Shown here: piece after piece, positions 1 through 9,258 of the stretch | How positions within the stretch are numbered: the stretch's first letter is position 1 | Layout: every line of letters starts with the position of its first letter | NCBI RefSeq assembly: GCF_040801785.1 | Contig: NZ_CP161806.1 | Span: forward strand, 1-64,000 | DNA length: 64,000 nt | Source: Sulfitobacter sp. LCG007 | GTDB taxonomy: Bacteria; Pseudomonadota; Alphaproteobacteria; Rhodobacterales; Rhodobacteraceae | Reading direction: 5' to 3' | Position numbers and translations under genes: made by a program | Notes under the pieces: model-generated | What the model saw: only the letters and a program-made list of their open reading frames with translations | Databases searched by the model: none | What the model was told of the DNA's origin: nothing

Positions 1-687
1 ATGGAACAGGCACGGCTGACCGGACCACAGTCCGGCTCCCTGAAATACGATCTGCTGACGGCGCTATCGGTGATGGGGCTGCACGGTTCGACAACATTGC
101 AAAGCTCGGTGCTGCGGCTCTGCGCGCTGGTCACCGCGCGCTACAACTGGAAGCGCGATGAACTTTCCATTGGGCAGGCGGAAATGGCGCGGCTCTGGAA
201 TGTGAACGAGCGAACAGTGAAGCGCGAGGTCAAGCGGCTGGTCGACGGCGGGCTTCTGGTCGTGAAACGTCCAGGCGTGCGGGGCAGGGTGGCAAGCTAC
301 AGGCTGAACTACCCTGCGATCTACCAGCTCTCGAAAGGCAGTTGGGAGGCGGTGGGGGGGGATTTCTACGAGCGAATGGCCCGTTTCGATGCGGGGCCCG
401 CGACCAATGTGGTGAAGGTCGATTTCGAAACCCGGCGGACAGAGCCGGCTTCCTCCGACGGCGGCGCCTGGAGCGGTGTGCTCGGCCGGCTTGCGGCGGA
501 AGATGCCGATACTGCACGCAACTGGTATTCGAAACTGACCCTGGAAGGGCGGGAGGGCAGTACCGTGACGGTCAGGGCGCCGGGGAAATTCGTAGCCCAG
601 TTCGTCCAGGCCCATCTCTCGCGGCCGCTCTCGCAAGCGATCGCCGCCGAGCTGGGGCCCTTCGAGCGGCTGGAGATCACCTGCTGA
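1..687 (+). CDS. Winged-helix protein with DnaA N-terminal-like domain
   Basis: The frame starts with an ATG at the first base of the window, so a start further upstream cannot be excluded. As read it is 228 aa. Residues about 54-90 form a helix-turn-helix (IGQAEMARLWNVNERTVKRE) followed by a basic wing (KRPGVRGRV). Residues about 157-220 resemble the small DnaA N-terminal domain (WSGVLGRL, then FVAQFVQAHLSRPL). There is no AAA+ ATPase segment, so it is not DnaA itself. I recall proteins of this shape as conserved in Rhodobacteraceae. A DNA-binding or replication-related role is inferred only from the domains. It has no functional link to the catabolic genes that follow. Confidence 0.7.
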   Translation: MEQARLTGPQSGSLKYDLLTALSVMGLHGSTTLQSSVLRLCALVTARYNWKRDELSIGQAEMARLWNVNERTVKREVKRLVDGGLLVVKRPGVRGRVASYRLNYPAIYQLSKGSWEAVGGDFYERMARFDAGPATNVVKVDFETRRTEPASSDGGAWSGVLGRLAAEDADTARNWYSKLTLEGREGSTVTVRAPGKFVAQFVQAHLSRPLSQAIAAELGPFERLEITC

Positions 688-780
688 TGGGTCTCTGACA
701 AAGGCAGTTTGCCGCATTGTCCGTCAGGCTTTGACGGGGCAGCGATTTCCACCGATAAACCCGGGAAAAACCTGCGAGAC

Positions 781-1215
781 ATGATGCCCGAGATTTTCCG
801 ACATGACCTGAAGGTGCTGTTCCAGCACTGCGACCCTGCGGGGATCGTCTTCTATCCCCGCTATTTCGAGATGGTGAATCAGACCGTCGAGGAATGGCAT
901 GCCAGCAGTCTCGGCTATTCCTTTGCGCAGATGCACAACGATGGCGAGTTTCGGGGCGTCCCGACCGTCACGATCAGCGCCGATTTCCCTGCGCCAAGCC
1001 GGATCGGCGACATGCTGACATGGTCGCTTTATCTCACAAAGCTGGGGCGTACCTCGGCGCATCTCAACGTGACGGCGCGCCATAAGGACGAGGCGCGTGT
1101 GATTGCGCGCCCGGTACTGGTCTGCATCGACACGCGAACGGGCCGGCCGATTCCCTGGGCTGAGGACGTGCGCGCGCGGATGGCCGGATTCGTCCACGAC
1201 AGCCCTCCGGCCTAA
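781..1215 (+). CDS. Acyl-CoA thioesterase, 4-hydroxybenzoyl-CoA thioesterase (YbgC) family
   Basis: A single hotdog-fold protein of 144 aa, the usual length of the family. The active-site segment HCDPAGIVFYPRY sits near the N-terminus with catalytic Asp18, as in 4-hydroxybenzoyl-CoA thioesterases. The start is the ATG ATG pair at 781; an in-frame TTG at 709 would add an unrelated tail. It lies 85 bp upstream of the aromatic-CoA monooxygenase, on the same strand, but a separate promoter candidate lies between them. Its likely job is to hydrolyse a CoA ester from the aminobenzoyl-CoA route, releasing trapped CoA or a final product. The exact substrate cannot be read from sequence. Confidence 0.85.
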   Translation: MMPEIFRHDLKVLFQHCDPAGIVFYPRYFEMVNQTVEEWHASSLGYSFAQMHNDGEFRGVPTVTISADFPAPSRIGDMLTWSLYLTKLGRTSAHLNVTARHKDEARVIARPVLVCIDTRTGRPIPWAEDVRARMAGFVHDSPPA

Positions 1216-1222
1216 CTTCACA

Positions 1223-1237
1223 CATAAACATTTTATG
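1223..1237. promoter_or_regulatory. Candidate MarR operator
   Basis: Perfect six-base inverted repeat CATAAA / TTTATG around CAT. It lies directly upstream of a possible -35 hexamer for the monooxygenase operon, which encodes its own MarR regulator. The assignment to that regulator is inferred from size, symmetry and position. Confidence 0.5.
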
Positions 1238-1238
1238 C

Positions 1239-1266
1239 TTGAAACAAGTCCCGCACCCGCTAGGCT
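1239..1266 (+). promoter_or_regulatory. Candidate sigma-70 promoter of the aromatic-CoA operon
   Basis: TTGAAA at 1239-1244 (five of six to consensus), 16 bp spacer, TAGGCT at 1261-1266 (weak -10). The start codon is at 1301, so the leader would be about 30 nt. The neighbouring palindrome at 1223-1237 fits a repressor site at the -35 edge. Confidence 0.45.
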
Positions 1267-1300
1267 GGAGAAACGCTGAATCGGTGCGAGGGCGCGAGCG

Positions 1301-3598
1301 ATGAAGATAGCCTGCCTGGGCGGGGGACCTGCCGGCCTCTATTTCGCGATATCCATCAAGCTGCGGGATCCGGGCCACGAGGTCACGGTGTTCGAGCGCA
1401 ACCGCGCCGATGACACTTTCGGCTGGGGCGTGGTGCTGTCTGACGAGACGCTCGAAAATCTCGCCCACAACGATAGCAAGAGCGCCGAGATGATCCGCGC
1501 CCAGTTCGCCTATTGGGACGATATCGCGGTGATCCATGACGGTCATCGTACGGTGTCGACGGGGCACGGATTCTGCGGCATCGGGCGCAAGACGCTGCTG
1601 CTCCTGCTTCAGGACCGGGCACGTGAGCTTGGCGTGGACCTGCGCTTTGAAAACGACGTGGCCGAACCGGGGCAGCTGGCTTCGGACTACGATCTGGTCG
1701 TCGCCTCCGACGGGCTGAATTCGCGCACCCGCAGCATCTATTCCGAGTTCTTCAAGCCGGATGTGGATCTGCGCAAATGTCCGTTCACCTGGCTTGGCAC
1801 GCGCCAGAAGTTCGACGACGCCTTCACCTTCATCTTCGAGCGTACCGAACATGGCTGGGTCTGGGCCCATGCCTACCAATTCGACCCTGACACGGCGACT
1901 TTCATAGTCGAATGCAGTCAGGAGACGTTCGACAGCTGGGGCTTCGGCTCCATGTCGAAGGAAGAAAGCATCGCGACCTGCGAGAAGATCTTCGCGAAGC
2001 ATCTTGGCGGCCATCCCCTGATGTCGAACGCCAATCACGTGCGGGGCTCGGCCTGGATCCGGTTCCCGCGCGTCCTGTGCGAAACCTGGCATCACCAGAA
2101 CATCGTGCTGATGGGCGACGCCGCGGCGACGGCGCATTTCTCCATCGGGTCCGGGACGAAGCTCGCGCTGGAATCGGCCATCGCGCTGGCGGATTACCTG
2201 ACCCGCGAAGACAGCCTGGAAGCCGCCTTCGAAAAATACGAGGACGAGCGCCGGGTCGAAGTGCTCAAGCTGCAGTCGGCGGCGCGCAATTCGCTGGAGT
2301 GGTTCGAGGAGGTCGAGCGCTATCTCGATCTTGATCCCGTGCAGTTCAACTATTCGCTGCTCACGCGCTCGCAGCGGATCAGCCATGAGAACCTGCGCGC
2401 GCGCGATCCCGATTGGCTGCGCTCGGCCGAGGCGTGGTTCCGGACGCAGGCCGGGGCAGGGGGCAACGAAACGGTGCGCGCGCCGATGTTCGCGCCCTAC
2501 CGGCTGCGCGACATGGCATTGAAGAATCGCGTCGTGGTTTCGCCCATGGCCCAGTACAAGGCCGTCGACGGCAACCCGACCGACTGGCATCTCGTCCACT
2601 ACGGCGAGCGGGCCAAGGGCGGGGCAGGCCTCGTCTACACCGAGATGACATGCGTCAGCCCCGAGGGGCGGATCACGCCGGGCTGTCCCGGGCTCTACAC
2701 CGACGCGCAGGAAGCGATGTGGAAGCGGATCGTCGATTTCGTCCACGCAGAGACGGATGCGAAGATCTGCCTGCAGCTTGGCCATGCGGGGTCGAAGGGG
2801 TCGACCCAGGTCGGCTGGGAAGAGGCGGACAGGCCGCTTGCGCAGGGCAACTGGCCGCTGATGGCGGCCTCGGCCGTGCCCTGGTCGGACGCCAACGACA
2901 CGCCGAAGGAAATGAGCCGGGCCGACATGGACGCGGTCAGGGATCAGTTCGTCGAAGCCGCGCAGCGCGGGGCGCGGGCGGGTTTCGACATGCTCGAACT
3001 GCATGCGGCGCATGGCTATCTGATCTCGTCGTTCATCACGCCGATGCAGAACCGGCGCACGGACGACTATGGCGGATCGCTGGAGAACCGCCTGCGCTAC
3101 CCGCTTGAGGTCTTTGACGCGATGCGCGCCGTCTGGCCGGAAACGCTACCGATGTCGGTGCGGATATCGGCGAATGACTGGGTGGGTGATCTGGGCGTCA
3201 CACCGCAGGAAGCGGTCGAGATTGCGCGGGCCTTCCGGGCGCATGGTGTCGATATCTGCGACGTTTCTGCGGGGCAGACGACCACGCAGGCAAAGCCGGT
3301 CTACGGGCGCATGTTCCAGACGCCGTTTTCCGACCGGATCCGCAACGAGGCGCATGTGCCGACCATGGCGGTGGGCAACATCTTCGAGGCCGATCACGTC
3401 AATTCGATCCTGATGGCCGGGCGGGCAGATCTGGTCTGTCTGGCCCGGCCGCATCTGGCGGATCCCTACTGGCTGCTGCATGCCGCCACGGCGCTTGGCG
3501 ATCGCGAGGAGAACTGGCCCAAGCCCTACCTGCCGGGCCGCGATCAGGCATGGCGCCTGGCCGACCGCGAAGCGCAAACAGACGCGGAACGGGTCTGA
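1301..3598 (+). CDS. Anthraniloyl-CoA / salicylyl-CoA-type monooxygenase fused to old yellow enzyme reductase
   Basis: 765 aa, two flavoenzymes in one chain. Residues 1 to about 390 are a class A flavin monooxygenase with the FAD dinucleotide motif GGGPAG near residue 8 and the second FAD motif [14 protein letters not shown]. Residues about 397-765 are an NADH:flavin oxidoreductase (old yellow enzyme) domain ([33 protein letters not shown]). This fusion is the architecture of 2-aminobenzoyl-CoA monooxygenase/reductase, which hydroxylates and then reduces the aromatic CoA ester; database entries often call it salicylyl-CoA 5-hydroxylase. The SDR, MarR, hydratase and acyl-CoA dehydrogenase that follow support the aminobenzoyl-CoA reading. 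Which of the two substrates is used is not decidable here. Confidence 0.9.
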   Translation: MKIACLGGGPAGLYFAISIKLRDPGHEVTVFERNRADDTFGWGVVLSDETLENLAHNDSKSAEMIRAQFAYWDDIAVIHDGHRTVSTGHGFCGIGRKTLLLLLQDRARELGVDLRFENDVAEPGQLASDYDLVVASDGLNSRTRSIYSEFFKPDVDLRKCPFTWLGTRQKFDDAFTFIFERTEHGWVWAHAYQFDPDTATFIVECSQETFDSWGFGSMSKEESIATCEKIFAKHLGGHPLMSNANHVRGSAWIRFPRVLCETWHHQNIVLMGDAAATAHFSIGSGTKLALESAIALADYLTREDSLEAAFEKYEDERRVEVLKLQSAARNSLEWFEEVERYLDLDPVQFNYSLLTRSQRISHENLRARDPDWLRSAEAWFRTQAGAGGNETVRAPMFAPYRLRDMALKNRVVVSPMAQYKAVDGNPTDWHLVHYGERAKGGAGLVYTEMTCVSPEGRITPGCPGLYTDAQEAMWKRIVDFVHAETDAKICLQLGHAGSKGSTQVGWEEADRPLAQGNWPLMAASAVPWSDANDTPKEMSRADMDAVRDQFVEAAQRGARAGFDMLELHAAHGYLISSFITPMQNRRTDDYGGSLENRLRYPLEVFDAMRAVWPETLPMSVRISANDWVGDLGVTPQEAVEIARAFRAHGVDICDVSAGQTTTQAKPVYGRMFQTPFSDRIRNEAHVPTMAVGNIFEADHVNSILMAGRADLVCLARPHLADPYWLLHAATALGDREENWPKPYLPGRDQAWRLADREAQTDAERV

Positions 3599-4344
3599 TG
3601 CGCCTCGAGGGGCAGCGCGCGCTGGTCACCGGTGGCGGCACCGGGGTCGGGGCCGCGATTGCCCGCGCGCTGGCGGGGCAGGGGGCCGAGGTCTGGGTCA
3701 GCGGACGGCGGGAGGCCCCGCTCGAGGAACTGGCGAAGGAAAGCCCGCGCCTTCACGCGCTTCAGGGTGACGTGACGGATGGCGCGTCCTGCGCCAGGAT
3801 GATCGAGGTCGCACAGCCGGGGATCGTCGTGGCCAACGCGGGCAATTCCGTGTCGAAACCGTTTCACCGGATGCAGGCGTCGGATCTGCAGGACATGCTG
3901 GCGGTCAACCTTTTCGGGGTCTTCAACATCTATTCTGCCGCGCTCGAGATCATGCGCGGGGCAGGGCAGGGGCGGCTGATCGCCGTGGCCTCCACCGCGG
4001 GACTGAAGGGCTATTCCTATGTCTCGGGATATGCGGCGGCCAAGCATGCGGTGATCGGCCTGACGCGGTCGCTGGCGCTGGAACTGGCGGGCACGGAGAT
4101 CACCGTCAACGCCGTCTGCCCGGGTTTCACCGAAACGCCGATGCTGGAAGCCTCGCTTGCCAACATCATGGCAAAGACGGGTCGCAGCCACAAGGAGGCG
4201 GCCGAAGCCCTGAGCGCGGGCAATCCGCAGGGCCGCTTCGTGCAGCCGGAGGAGGTCGCCGACGCCGTCTGCTGGCTGGCCGGCGCCGGTGCCGGCGCGA
4301 TCACGGGGCAGGCGATCAGCGTCTCCGGCGGGGAGGTGATGTGA
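3598..4344 (+). CDS. Short-chain dehydrogenase/reductase (3-hydroxyacyl-CoA dehydrogenase-like)
   Basis: 248 aa classical SDR. The cofactor motif TGGGTGVG is at residues 11-18, NAG at 80-82, and the catalytic Ser132, Tyr145 and Lys149 are all present. The start ATG overlaps the monooxygenase stop as TGATG, so an open frame reaching 16 residues further upstream is ignored. Within an aminobenzoyl-CoA cluster it most plausibly oxidises the hydroxyl of the ring-reduced or ring-opened CoA ester with NAD+. Membership of the SDR family is certain; the substrate is inferred from neighbours. Confidence 0.9.
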   Translation: MRLEGQRALVTGGGTGVGAAIARALAGQGAEVWVSGRREAPLEELAKESPRLHALQGDVTDGASCARMIEVAQPGIVVANAGNSVSKPFHRMQASDLQDMLAVNLFGVFNIYSAALEIMRGAGQGRLIAVASTAGLKGYSYVSGYAAAKHAVIGLTRSLALELAGTEITVNAVCPGFTETPMLEASLANIMAKTGRSHKEAAEALSAGNPQGRFVQPEEVADAVCWLAGAGAGAITGQAISVSGGEVM

Positions 4345-4811
4345 TGGATACCTCTGCGCGGCCCTCCGACCTCAGCAAGGACCGCCTCCGGGTCTGGCTT
4401 CGGCTGCTGAAGGTGACACGCATGGTCGAGGCGGACCTGCGCGAACGGATGCGCGTCCGGTGGGACATGACGCTGCCGCGCTTCGACGTGATGGCCGCCC
4501 TGCGCCGAAACGAGGACGGGCTGAAGATGAGCGATCTGTCCGGTGTGCTGCGGGTATCGAACGGCAATGTGACGGGCATCGTGGACCGGCTGGTCACGGA
4601 CGGTCTGGTCGAGCGCCGCGCTGTCGAGGGCGACCGGCGGGCCAACCGTGTGGTCCTGACAGAGACGGGCAGGGCGCTTTTCGACGAGATGGCGGTGGTC
4701 CACGAGCTCTGGGTGGACGAGATGCTGTCGCCCGTGGGGCCGCAGGGGCTCGAGACGCTGCGGTCGCGGCTGGGCCGTATCATCGACAAGCTGGAGGAAA
4801 AGGACACATGA
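4344..4811 (+). CDS. MarR family transcriptional regulator
   Basis: 155 aa, typical MarR length. The winged helix is visible as [22 protein letters not shown], followed by [21 protein letters not shown], the usual wing and dimer-helix junction. The start is ATG at 4344, overlapping the SDR stop as TGATG and placed 7 nt after GGGAGG; GTG at 4341 is possible. It sits inside the operon it probably controls. MarR proteins of aromatic degradation clusters usually repress until a CoA-ester intermediate binds. The palindrome at 1223-1237 is the best operator candidate in reach. Confidence 0.9.
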   Translation: MDTSARPSDLSKDRLRVWLRLLKVTRMVEADLRERMRVRWDMTLPRFDVMAALRRNEDGLKMSDLSGVLRVSNGNVTGIVDRLVTDGLVERRAVEGDRRANRVVLTETGRALFDEMAVVHELWVDEMLSPVGPQGLETLRSRLGRIIDKLEEKDT

Positions 4812-5605
4812 GCACGCCGACGCATTTCAGGCTGACGCGTGAAGGCAGCGTCGCGGTGGTGAGCCTCGACCGGCCGGATCGCAAGAACCCGCTGACCTTC
4901 GAAAGCTACGCCGAACTGCGCGACTGGTTCCGGGGGCTGGTCTATGACGACGAGATCACGGCGGTGGTATTCGCCTCCAACGGGGGAAATTTCTCGTCCG
5001 GGGGGGATGTGCATGACATCATCGGCCCGCTGGTCGACATGGACATGAAGGCGCTGCTGCGCTTCACGCGGATGACCGGGGATCTGGTGAAGGCGATGCT
5101 GGGCTGCGGCAAGCCGGTGATTGCCGCCGTGGACGGCATCTGCGTCGGCGCGGGCGCGATCATCGCCATGGCCTCCGACCTGCGCCTCGGCACGCGCGAG
5201 GCAAAGACTGCCTTTCTTTTCACCCGCGTCGGGCTTGCGGGCTGCGACATGGGCGCTTGCGCCATGCTGCCGCGGATCATCGGGCAGGGCAGGGCGGCGG
5301 AGCTGCTCTATACGGGGCGGTCGATGAGCGCCGAAGAAGGCGAGCGCTGGGGTTTCTTCAACCGCCTTGTCGATGCGCAGGTGCTGCTATCCGAGGCTGT
5401 CGCGCTGGCGGAGCGGATTTCGGAGGGGCCGAACTTCGCCCACATGATGACCAAGACGATGCTGAACCAGGAATGGTCCATGACGCTGGACCAAGCGATC
5501 GAGGCCGAGGCGCAGGCGCAGGCGATCTGCATGCAGACACAGGATTTCCGGCGCGCCTACGAGGCTTTCGTGGCGAAGGAAAAACCGGCCTTTCAGGGGG
5601 ACTGA
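4808..5605 (+). CDS. Enoyl-CoA hydratase/isomerase family protein (aromatic-CoA cluster)
   Basis: 265 aa crotonase-fold protein. The first oxyanion segment is SSGGDV (63-68) and the second is [10 protein letters not shown] (110-119). At the usual second catalytic glutamate region the sequence reads [18 protein letters not shown], with Asp rather than Glu, so the chemistry may differ from simple hydration. It overlaps the MarR stop as ATGA. In a 2-aminobenzoyl-CoA type pathway such proteins are thought to act in hydration or ring opening of the reduced ring. That assignment rests on context. Confidence 0.87.
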   Translation: MSTPTHFRLTREGSVAVVSLDRPDRKNPLTFESYAELRDWFRGLVYDDEITAVVFASNGGNFSSGGDVHDIIGPLVDMDMKALLRFTRMTGDLVKAMLGCGKPVIAAVDGICVGAGAIIAMASDLRLGTREAKTAFLFTRVGLAGCDMGACAMLPRIIGQGRAAELLYTGRSMSAEEGERWGFFNRLVDAQVLLSEAVALAERISEGPNFAHMMTKTMLNQEWSMTLDQAIEAEAQAQAICMQTQDFRRAYEAFVAKEKPAFQGD

Positions 5606-5608
5606 ACC

Positions 5609-6763
5609 ATGCCTGACCGCAGCTTTCTGGACTGGCCCTTCTTCGAGGACCGTCACCGCGACCTCGCCGCGGCCCTGGATGACTGGTGCGGACGCGAGCT
5701 GGGCGGGATCGACCATGCCGACACCGATCAAGCCTGCCGCGCGCTGGTGGCGAAGCTGGGGCAGGGGGGCTGGCTGCGACATTCGGCGGTCGATCCGGAC
5801 GCGCCGGGGATCCTCGACGTGCGCAGCCTCTGTCTGATCCGCGAGACGCTGGCACGCCATGACGGGCTGGCGGATTTCGCCTTCGCCATGCAGGGCCTCG
5901 GGACCGGAGCGCTGTCGCTTTTCGGCACACCCGAACAGCGTGACTGGTTGCGGCGCACCCGTGCGGGCGAGGCGATCTCGGCCTTTGCGCTGACCGAGCC
6001 GCAGTCCGGGTCGGACGTGGCAAATATCGCCATGACGGCAGAGCGGGACGGCAACGGATACGTCCTGAACGGCGAAAAGACCTGGATCTCGAATGGCGGG
6101 ATTGCGGATGTCTACACCGTCTTCGCCCGAACCGGAGAGGCGCCGGGGTCGAAGGGGCTTTCGGCCTTTCTGGTGCCTGCCGCGACGCCCGGACTTGACG
6201 TTGCCGAACGGCTCGAGGTCGTCGCGCCACACCCGCTGGCACGGCTGACGTTCGACGGTGTGCGGCTCGATGCGGATGCCATGATCGGCAATCCGGGCGA
6301 GGGATTCCGCATCGCGATGTCGGTGCTGGATGTCTTCCGCTCGACCGTGGCTGCCGCCGCGTTGGGGTTCGCCCGGCGCGCCCTGGACGAGAGCCTCGCG
6401 CGGGTGCAGGAACGCCGGCTTTTCGGCGCCCCGCTGGCGGAGCTTCAGATGGTGCAGGGACACATCGCCGAGATGGCGCTGGACGTCGATGCCAGCGCCC
6501 TTCTGGTCTACCGGGCTGCCTGGACCAAGGATACCGGCGCGCCCCGGGTCAGCCGCGAGGCGGCGATGGCCAAGCTGTTCGCGACCGACCAGGCCCAGCA
6601 GGTCATCGACAAGGCCGTGCAGATTCATGGCGGAGAGGGCGTGCGCGTGGGCGGCATTACCGAACGCCTTTACCGTGATATCCGGGCGCTTAGGATCTAC
6701 GAGGGCGCCTCAGACGTGCAGAAGGTGGTGATCGCGCGCGCGACGATGAGCGCCGCCCCCTGA
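5609..6763 (+). CDS. Acyl-CoA dehydrogenase (aromatic-CoA cluster)
   Basis: 384 aa, full-length acyl-CoA dehydrogenase: an N-terminal helical domain, the middle beta-domain motif [11 protein letters not shown], and a C-terminal domain ending [10 protein letters not shown] with likely catalytic base Glu365. It follows the hydratase by 3 nt and is the last clear member of the operon. FAD-dependent alpha,beta-dehydrogenation of a CoA-thioester intermediate is the expected reaction, passing electrons to ETF. Neither a CoA ligase nor a RidA-type deaminase follows it, although both often accompany this gene set. Confidence 0.9.
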   Translation: MPDRSFLDWPFFEDRHRDLAAALDDWCGRELGGIDHADTDQACRALVAKLGQGGWLRHSAVDPDAPGILDVRSLCLIRETLARHDGLADFAFAMQGLGTGALSLFGTPEQRDWLRRTRAGEAISAFALTEPQSGSDVANIAMTAERDGNGYVLNGEKTWISNGGIADVYTVFARTGEAPGSKGLSAFLVPAATPGLDVAERLEVVAPHPLARLTFDGVRLDADAMIGNPGEGFRIAMSVLDVFRSTVAAAALGFARRALDESLARVQERRLFGAPLAELQMVQGHIAEMALDVDASALLVYRAAWTKDTGAPRVSREAAMAKLFATDQAQQVIDKAVQIHGGEGVRVGGITERLYRDIRALRIYEGASDVQKVVIARATMSAAP

Positions 6764-6769
6764 CAGGGC

Positions 6770-6799
6770 TTGCGATCCCCGACGCACGCGCCATATACT
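6770..6799 (+). promoter_or_regulatory. Candidate ccdAB promoter
   Basis: TTGCGA at 6770-6775, 18 bp spacer, TATACT at 6794-6799 (five of six to TATAAT). The -35 hexamer begins just past the acyl-CoA dehydrogenase stop. Downstream, CGCATAT is repeated at 6811-6817 and 6826-6832, 15 bp apart and running into the ccdA start, which could be part of a CcdA-CcdB autoregulatory site. Confidence 0.5.
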
Positions 6800-6830
6800 C
6801 CTGACGGATACGCATATAGCAGGAGCGCAT

Positions 6831-7052
6831 ATGGGGCGGGTCAAGGTAAATCTGACGCTGGACGCGGATGTTGCCGAGACTGCGCGCGCGCTGGGGCTCA
6901 ACATGTCGCGTCTTGCGGAGGCCGCGATCCTCGACGCCGCGAAGGCCGAGCGCAACCGGCTCTGGCGGGCCGAGAATGCGGACGCCATCGGGAAGTACGC
7001 CGAGGAGGTCGACCGCGAGGGCCTTGCGCTGGCCCGGTTCCGCAGCTTCTAG
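6831..7052 (+). CDS. ccdA: CcdA antitoxin of a type II toxin-antitoxin pair
   Basis: 73 aa. The N-terminal ribbon-helix-helix begins MGRVKVNLTLDADVAETARALG and the C-terminal part is acidic and charged, ending EEVDREGLALARFRSF, which is where CcdA proteins wrap the toxin. The start ATG has AGGAG five bases upstream. The toxin gene begins 7 nt after the stop. CcdA neutralises CcdB and represses its own promoter. Here it sits between two catabolic regions and is chromosomal or on a large replicon; no plasmid gene is adjacent. Confidence 0.88.
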   Translation: MGRVKVNLTLDADVAETARALGLNMSRLAEAAILDAAKAERNRLWRAENADAIGKYAEEVDREGLALARFRSF

Positions 7053-7059
7053 AAACGCC

Positions 7060-7353
7060 ATGGCGCAGTTCGATCTTTATCGGCTCGACGGCGGGCAGCT
7101 GGTCGTGGATCTTCAGACCGACCTCATCGGGATCGATGCCTCGCGGGTCGTCGCTCCGCTGCGCGAGGCGGGCGCATATGCGGCCTTCCCGGGGCTGACC
7201 CCGGTTGTGGAGGTCGACGGCAGCGCATGGATCGTGAGGATGCAGGAGCTTGCGGCCGTGCCGGGACGCGCCTTGCGCCATCGCATCGGATCGCTGGAAG
7301 CCCATCGCGACGCGCTGAAACGGGCGCTCGATATCCTGATCGACGGGGTCTGA
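7060..7353 (+). CDS. ccdB: CcdB toxin (DNA gyrase poison family)
   Basis: 97 aa, close to the usual 100. The core matches Ccd[10 protein letters not shown] near the N-terminus, then [23 protein letters not shown] and a C-terminal helix. The ATG at 7060 is chosen because it lies 7 nt after the ccdA stop; longer in-frame starts overlap ccdA. F-plasmid CcdB ends in Trp-Gly-Ile, which contacts gyrase. This one ends ILIDGV, with Asp where Trp is expected, so gyrase poisoning is not assured. It converges on the cupin gene with 6 bp between stop codons. Confidence 0.87.
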   Translation: MAQFDLYRLDGGQLVVDLQTDLIGIDASRVVAPLREAGAYAAFPGLTPVVEVDGSAWIVRMQELAAVPGRALRHRIGSLEAHRDALKRALDILIDGV

Positions 7354-7359
7354 ACCTGC

Positions 7360-7755
7360 TCAGGCGCCGTAGTCGGCGTCGCTCACCTGTTCCAGCCAGT
7401 CGACAACCTTGCCGTCCTGCACTTCCTGGATGGCGATATGACTCATCCCCGTCTCGGGCCCCGCGCCGTGCCAGTGCTTTTCGCCCGGCGCGAAGAACAC
7501 CACGTCACCTGGCCGGATTTCCTCGACCGGTCCGCCCGCGCGCTGTGCCCGTCCCAGGCCAGCCGTCACGATCAGCGTCTGGCCGAGCGGGTGGGTGTGC
7601 CATGCGGTCCGCGCGCCGGGGTCGAATGTGACGAGCGCCCCCTGCACGCGATCCGGCGCGTCCGGGTTGAAGAGCGGGTCGAGCCGGACCTGCCCGGTAA
7701 ACCACTCAGAGGGCCCCTTGCGGGATGCGGCATGGCCTGCGCGATAGATCTGCAT
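7360..7755 (-). CDS. Single-domain cupin (hydroxynitrile lyase-like)
   Basis: 131 aa cupin. Metal ligands are visible as His53 and His55 in [10 protein letters not shown], Gln59 replacing the more usual Glu, and His94 in GEKHWHGA. That H-x-H-x3-Q pattern is typical of the small manganese cupins annotated as mandelonitrile-lyase-like or carboxymuconolactone-decarboxylase-associated. The start ATG at 7755 has GGGGAG upstream; an ATG 36 nt further out adds an unlikely tail. Its physiological role is unknown. It is divergent from the M20 hydrolase over a 244 bp gap. Confidence 0.83.
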   Translation of the reverse strand: MQIYRAGHAASRKGPSEWFTGQVRLDPLFNPDAPDRVQGALVTFDPGARTAWHTHPLGQTLIVTAGLGRAQRAGGPVEEIRPGDVVFFAPGEKHWHGAGPETGMSHIAIQEVQDGKVVDWLEQVSDADYGA

Positions 7756-7999
7756 TCTGGTCTCCCCTTCGGTGATCCAGTGGTAAGGCAAAGCCGCGGG
7801 ACGTCAAAGGACATGAGCCCCGGAAAGCGCGGATGAACGGAAATCAGCCAGCCTTCGGTATCATCTGCCTTTGCGTGGCGGAAGTTCCTTCCACGGCGGC
7901 GACACCGCGGTTGCCAACCGGCGACATCCGGATAACTCTGGAAGGCTCGAAAAGCTGACCCCGCATTCACCTGTCGCACCAGCCACGGAGGCGCCTGTC

Positions 8000-9154
8000 T
8001 TGACCGTCATCGATACCATTGCATCCTATCAGGCCGAACTCGCCGCGATCCGTCAGGATTTCCACGCCTATCCCGAAATCGGGTTCGAGGAACACCGCAC
8101 CTCGGCGCGGGTCGCCGAGTTGCTGGAAAGCTGGGGGGTAACGGTGACGCGCGGGATCGGCCAGACCGGTCTTGTCGGCGTGCTGGACGGAAACCGGCCC
8201 GGCAAGAGCATCGGACTGCGTGCCGACATGGACGCGCTGCCCATGGAGGAGCGCACGAACCTGCCCTATGCCTCGCGAAACGAGGGCGTGTTCCATGGCT
8301 GCGGGCACGACGGCCACATGACGATGCTTCTGGGCGCGGCCCGGTATCTGGCGCAGACGCGGGACTTCGCCGGCCGCGCCGTCTTCATCTTCCAGCCGGC
8401 GGAAGAGGGGCTTGGCGGTGCGCGTGCCATGCTGGCGGACGGGCTGTTCGACCGGTTCCCCTGCGACGAACTCTATGGCCTGCACAATTCGCCTTACAGC
8501 CCGCATTCACGGGTGTCGGTGCGCCCCGGCAGGGCCCAGGCCGGAGCGAGTTTCTTCGACATCGAGATCACGGGGCAGGGGAGCCATGGCGCGATGCCGC
8601 AAGCCAGCCGCGATCCTGTCGCGATCGGCGCGGACCTCGTCGGGGCCTTGCAGCAGATCGTTTCGCGCAACATGGATCCGACGCATCCGGCGGTGGTCTC
8701 GGTGACGCAGTTTCATGCGGGCTCGGCCTATAACGTCATTCCCGAAACCGCCGTGCTGCGGGGCACTTTCCGTTTCTTCGACGAGGCCGACGGTGCCCTG
8801 ATCGACGCCCGGATGCGCCAGATCTGCGCCGGTTGCGCCGAAGCCCACGGGGTCGATATCGCGGTCGACATCCGCAACATCTTCAGCGTCCTGTCCAACG
8901 ATCCCGAGCGTGTCGGCGATCTGATCGAGGTTGCGCGGGAAATCGTCGGCGGGAAGGCCCAGCCGGATGCCGAGCTTACCATGGGATCCGAGGACATGGC
9001 CGATCTGCTCAACGTCGTCCCGGGAGCCTTCTTCAACCTCGGCCACCACGGCGATGTGCCGCTGCACAACCCGGGCTTCATCTTCGACGATTCGATCCTG
9101 CCCGTGGGCGCCAGCATCTTCGCACGCCTTGTCGAAAGGCGCGGCGCCGCCTGA
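8000..9154 (+). CDS. M20 family amidohydrolase (hippurate hydrolase type)
   Basis: 384 aa with a TTG start at 8000, preceded by GGAGG about 9 nt upstream; the open frame runs further out but the extra residues do not look coding. The metal-binding motif HGCGHDGHMT is at residues 99-108 and QPAEEG at about 132-137. The family removes acyl groups from amino acids or opens amide bonds. It lies ahead of the IclR/hydantoinase operon and is separated from it by a strong terminator, so it is its own unit but plausibly handles related amides. Nothing convincing as a promoter is seen in 7756-7999. Confidence 0.88.
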   Translation: MTVIDTIASYQAELAAIRQDFHAYPEIGFEEHRTSARVAELLESWGVTVTRGIGQTGLVGVLDGNRPGKSIGLRADMDALPMEERTNLPYASRNEGVFHGCGHDGHMTMLLGAARYLAQTRDFAGRAVFIFQPAEEGLGGARAMLADGLFDRFPCDELYGLHNSPYSPHSRVSVRPGRAQAGASFFDIEITGQGSHGAMPQASRDPVAIGADLVGALQQIVSRNMDPTHPAVVSVTQFHAGSAYNVIPETAVLRGTFRFFDEADGALIDARMRQICAGCAEAHGVDIAVDIRNIFSVLSNDPERVGDLIEVAREIVGGKAQPDAELTMGSEDMADLLNVVPGAFFNLGHHGDVPLHNPGFIFDDSILPVGASIFARLVERRGAA

Positions 9155-9161
9155 GACGGCT

Positions 9162-9209
9162 AAAAAACCGGCATTCGAACGCCGCGCCCCGAAACGGGCG
9201 CGGTTTTTT
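9162..9209 (+). terminator. Intrinsic terminator after the M20 hydrolase
   Basis: Stem CCGCGCCC (9182-9189) / GGGCGCGG (9196-9203) with a six-base loop, then six T (9204-9209). An A-run at 9163-9168 extends the pairing so that it could also act on the other strand. Confidence 0.85.
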
Positions 9210-9210
9210 G

Positions 9211-9240
9211 TTGACCGCTCGCCAGCTTCTCGCCCATGTT
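9211..9240 (+). promoter_or_regulatory. Candidate promoter of the IclR/hydantoinase operon
   Basis: TTGACC at 9211-9216 (five of six), 18 bp spacer, CATGTT at 9235-9240 (three of six). The predicted start point near 9247 falls inside the first of two operator-like palindromes, which fits repression. Confidence 0.4.
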
Positions 9241-9254
9241 TCACTAAATGGATC
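9238..9254. promoter_or_regulatory. Upstream, imperfect IclR-type operator
   Basis: GTTTCACTAAATGGATC matches the palindrome at 9259-9275 at 14 of 17 positions. The two copies are 21 bp apart centre to centre, two helical turns, so they lie on the same DNA face. Confidence 0.6.
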
Positions 9255-9258
9255 ACAA

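Noticed and set aside
1064..3013. A 649-codon open frame antisense to the monooxygenase gene
   Set aside because: It is the mirror-frame shadow common in GC-rich genes. It has no ribosome site, no recognisable domain, and its composition follows the codon positions of the sense gene.
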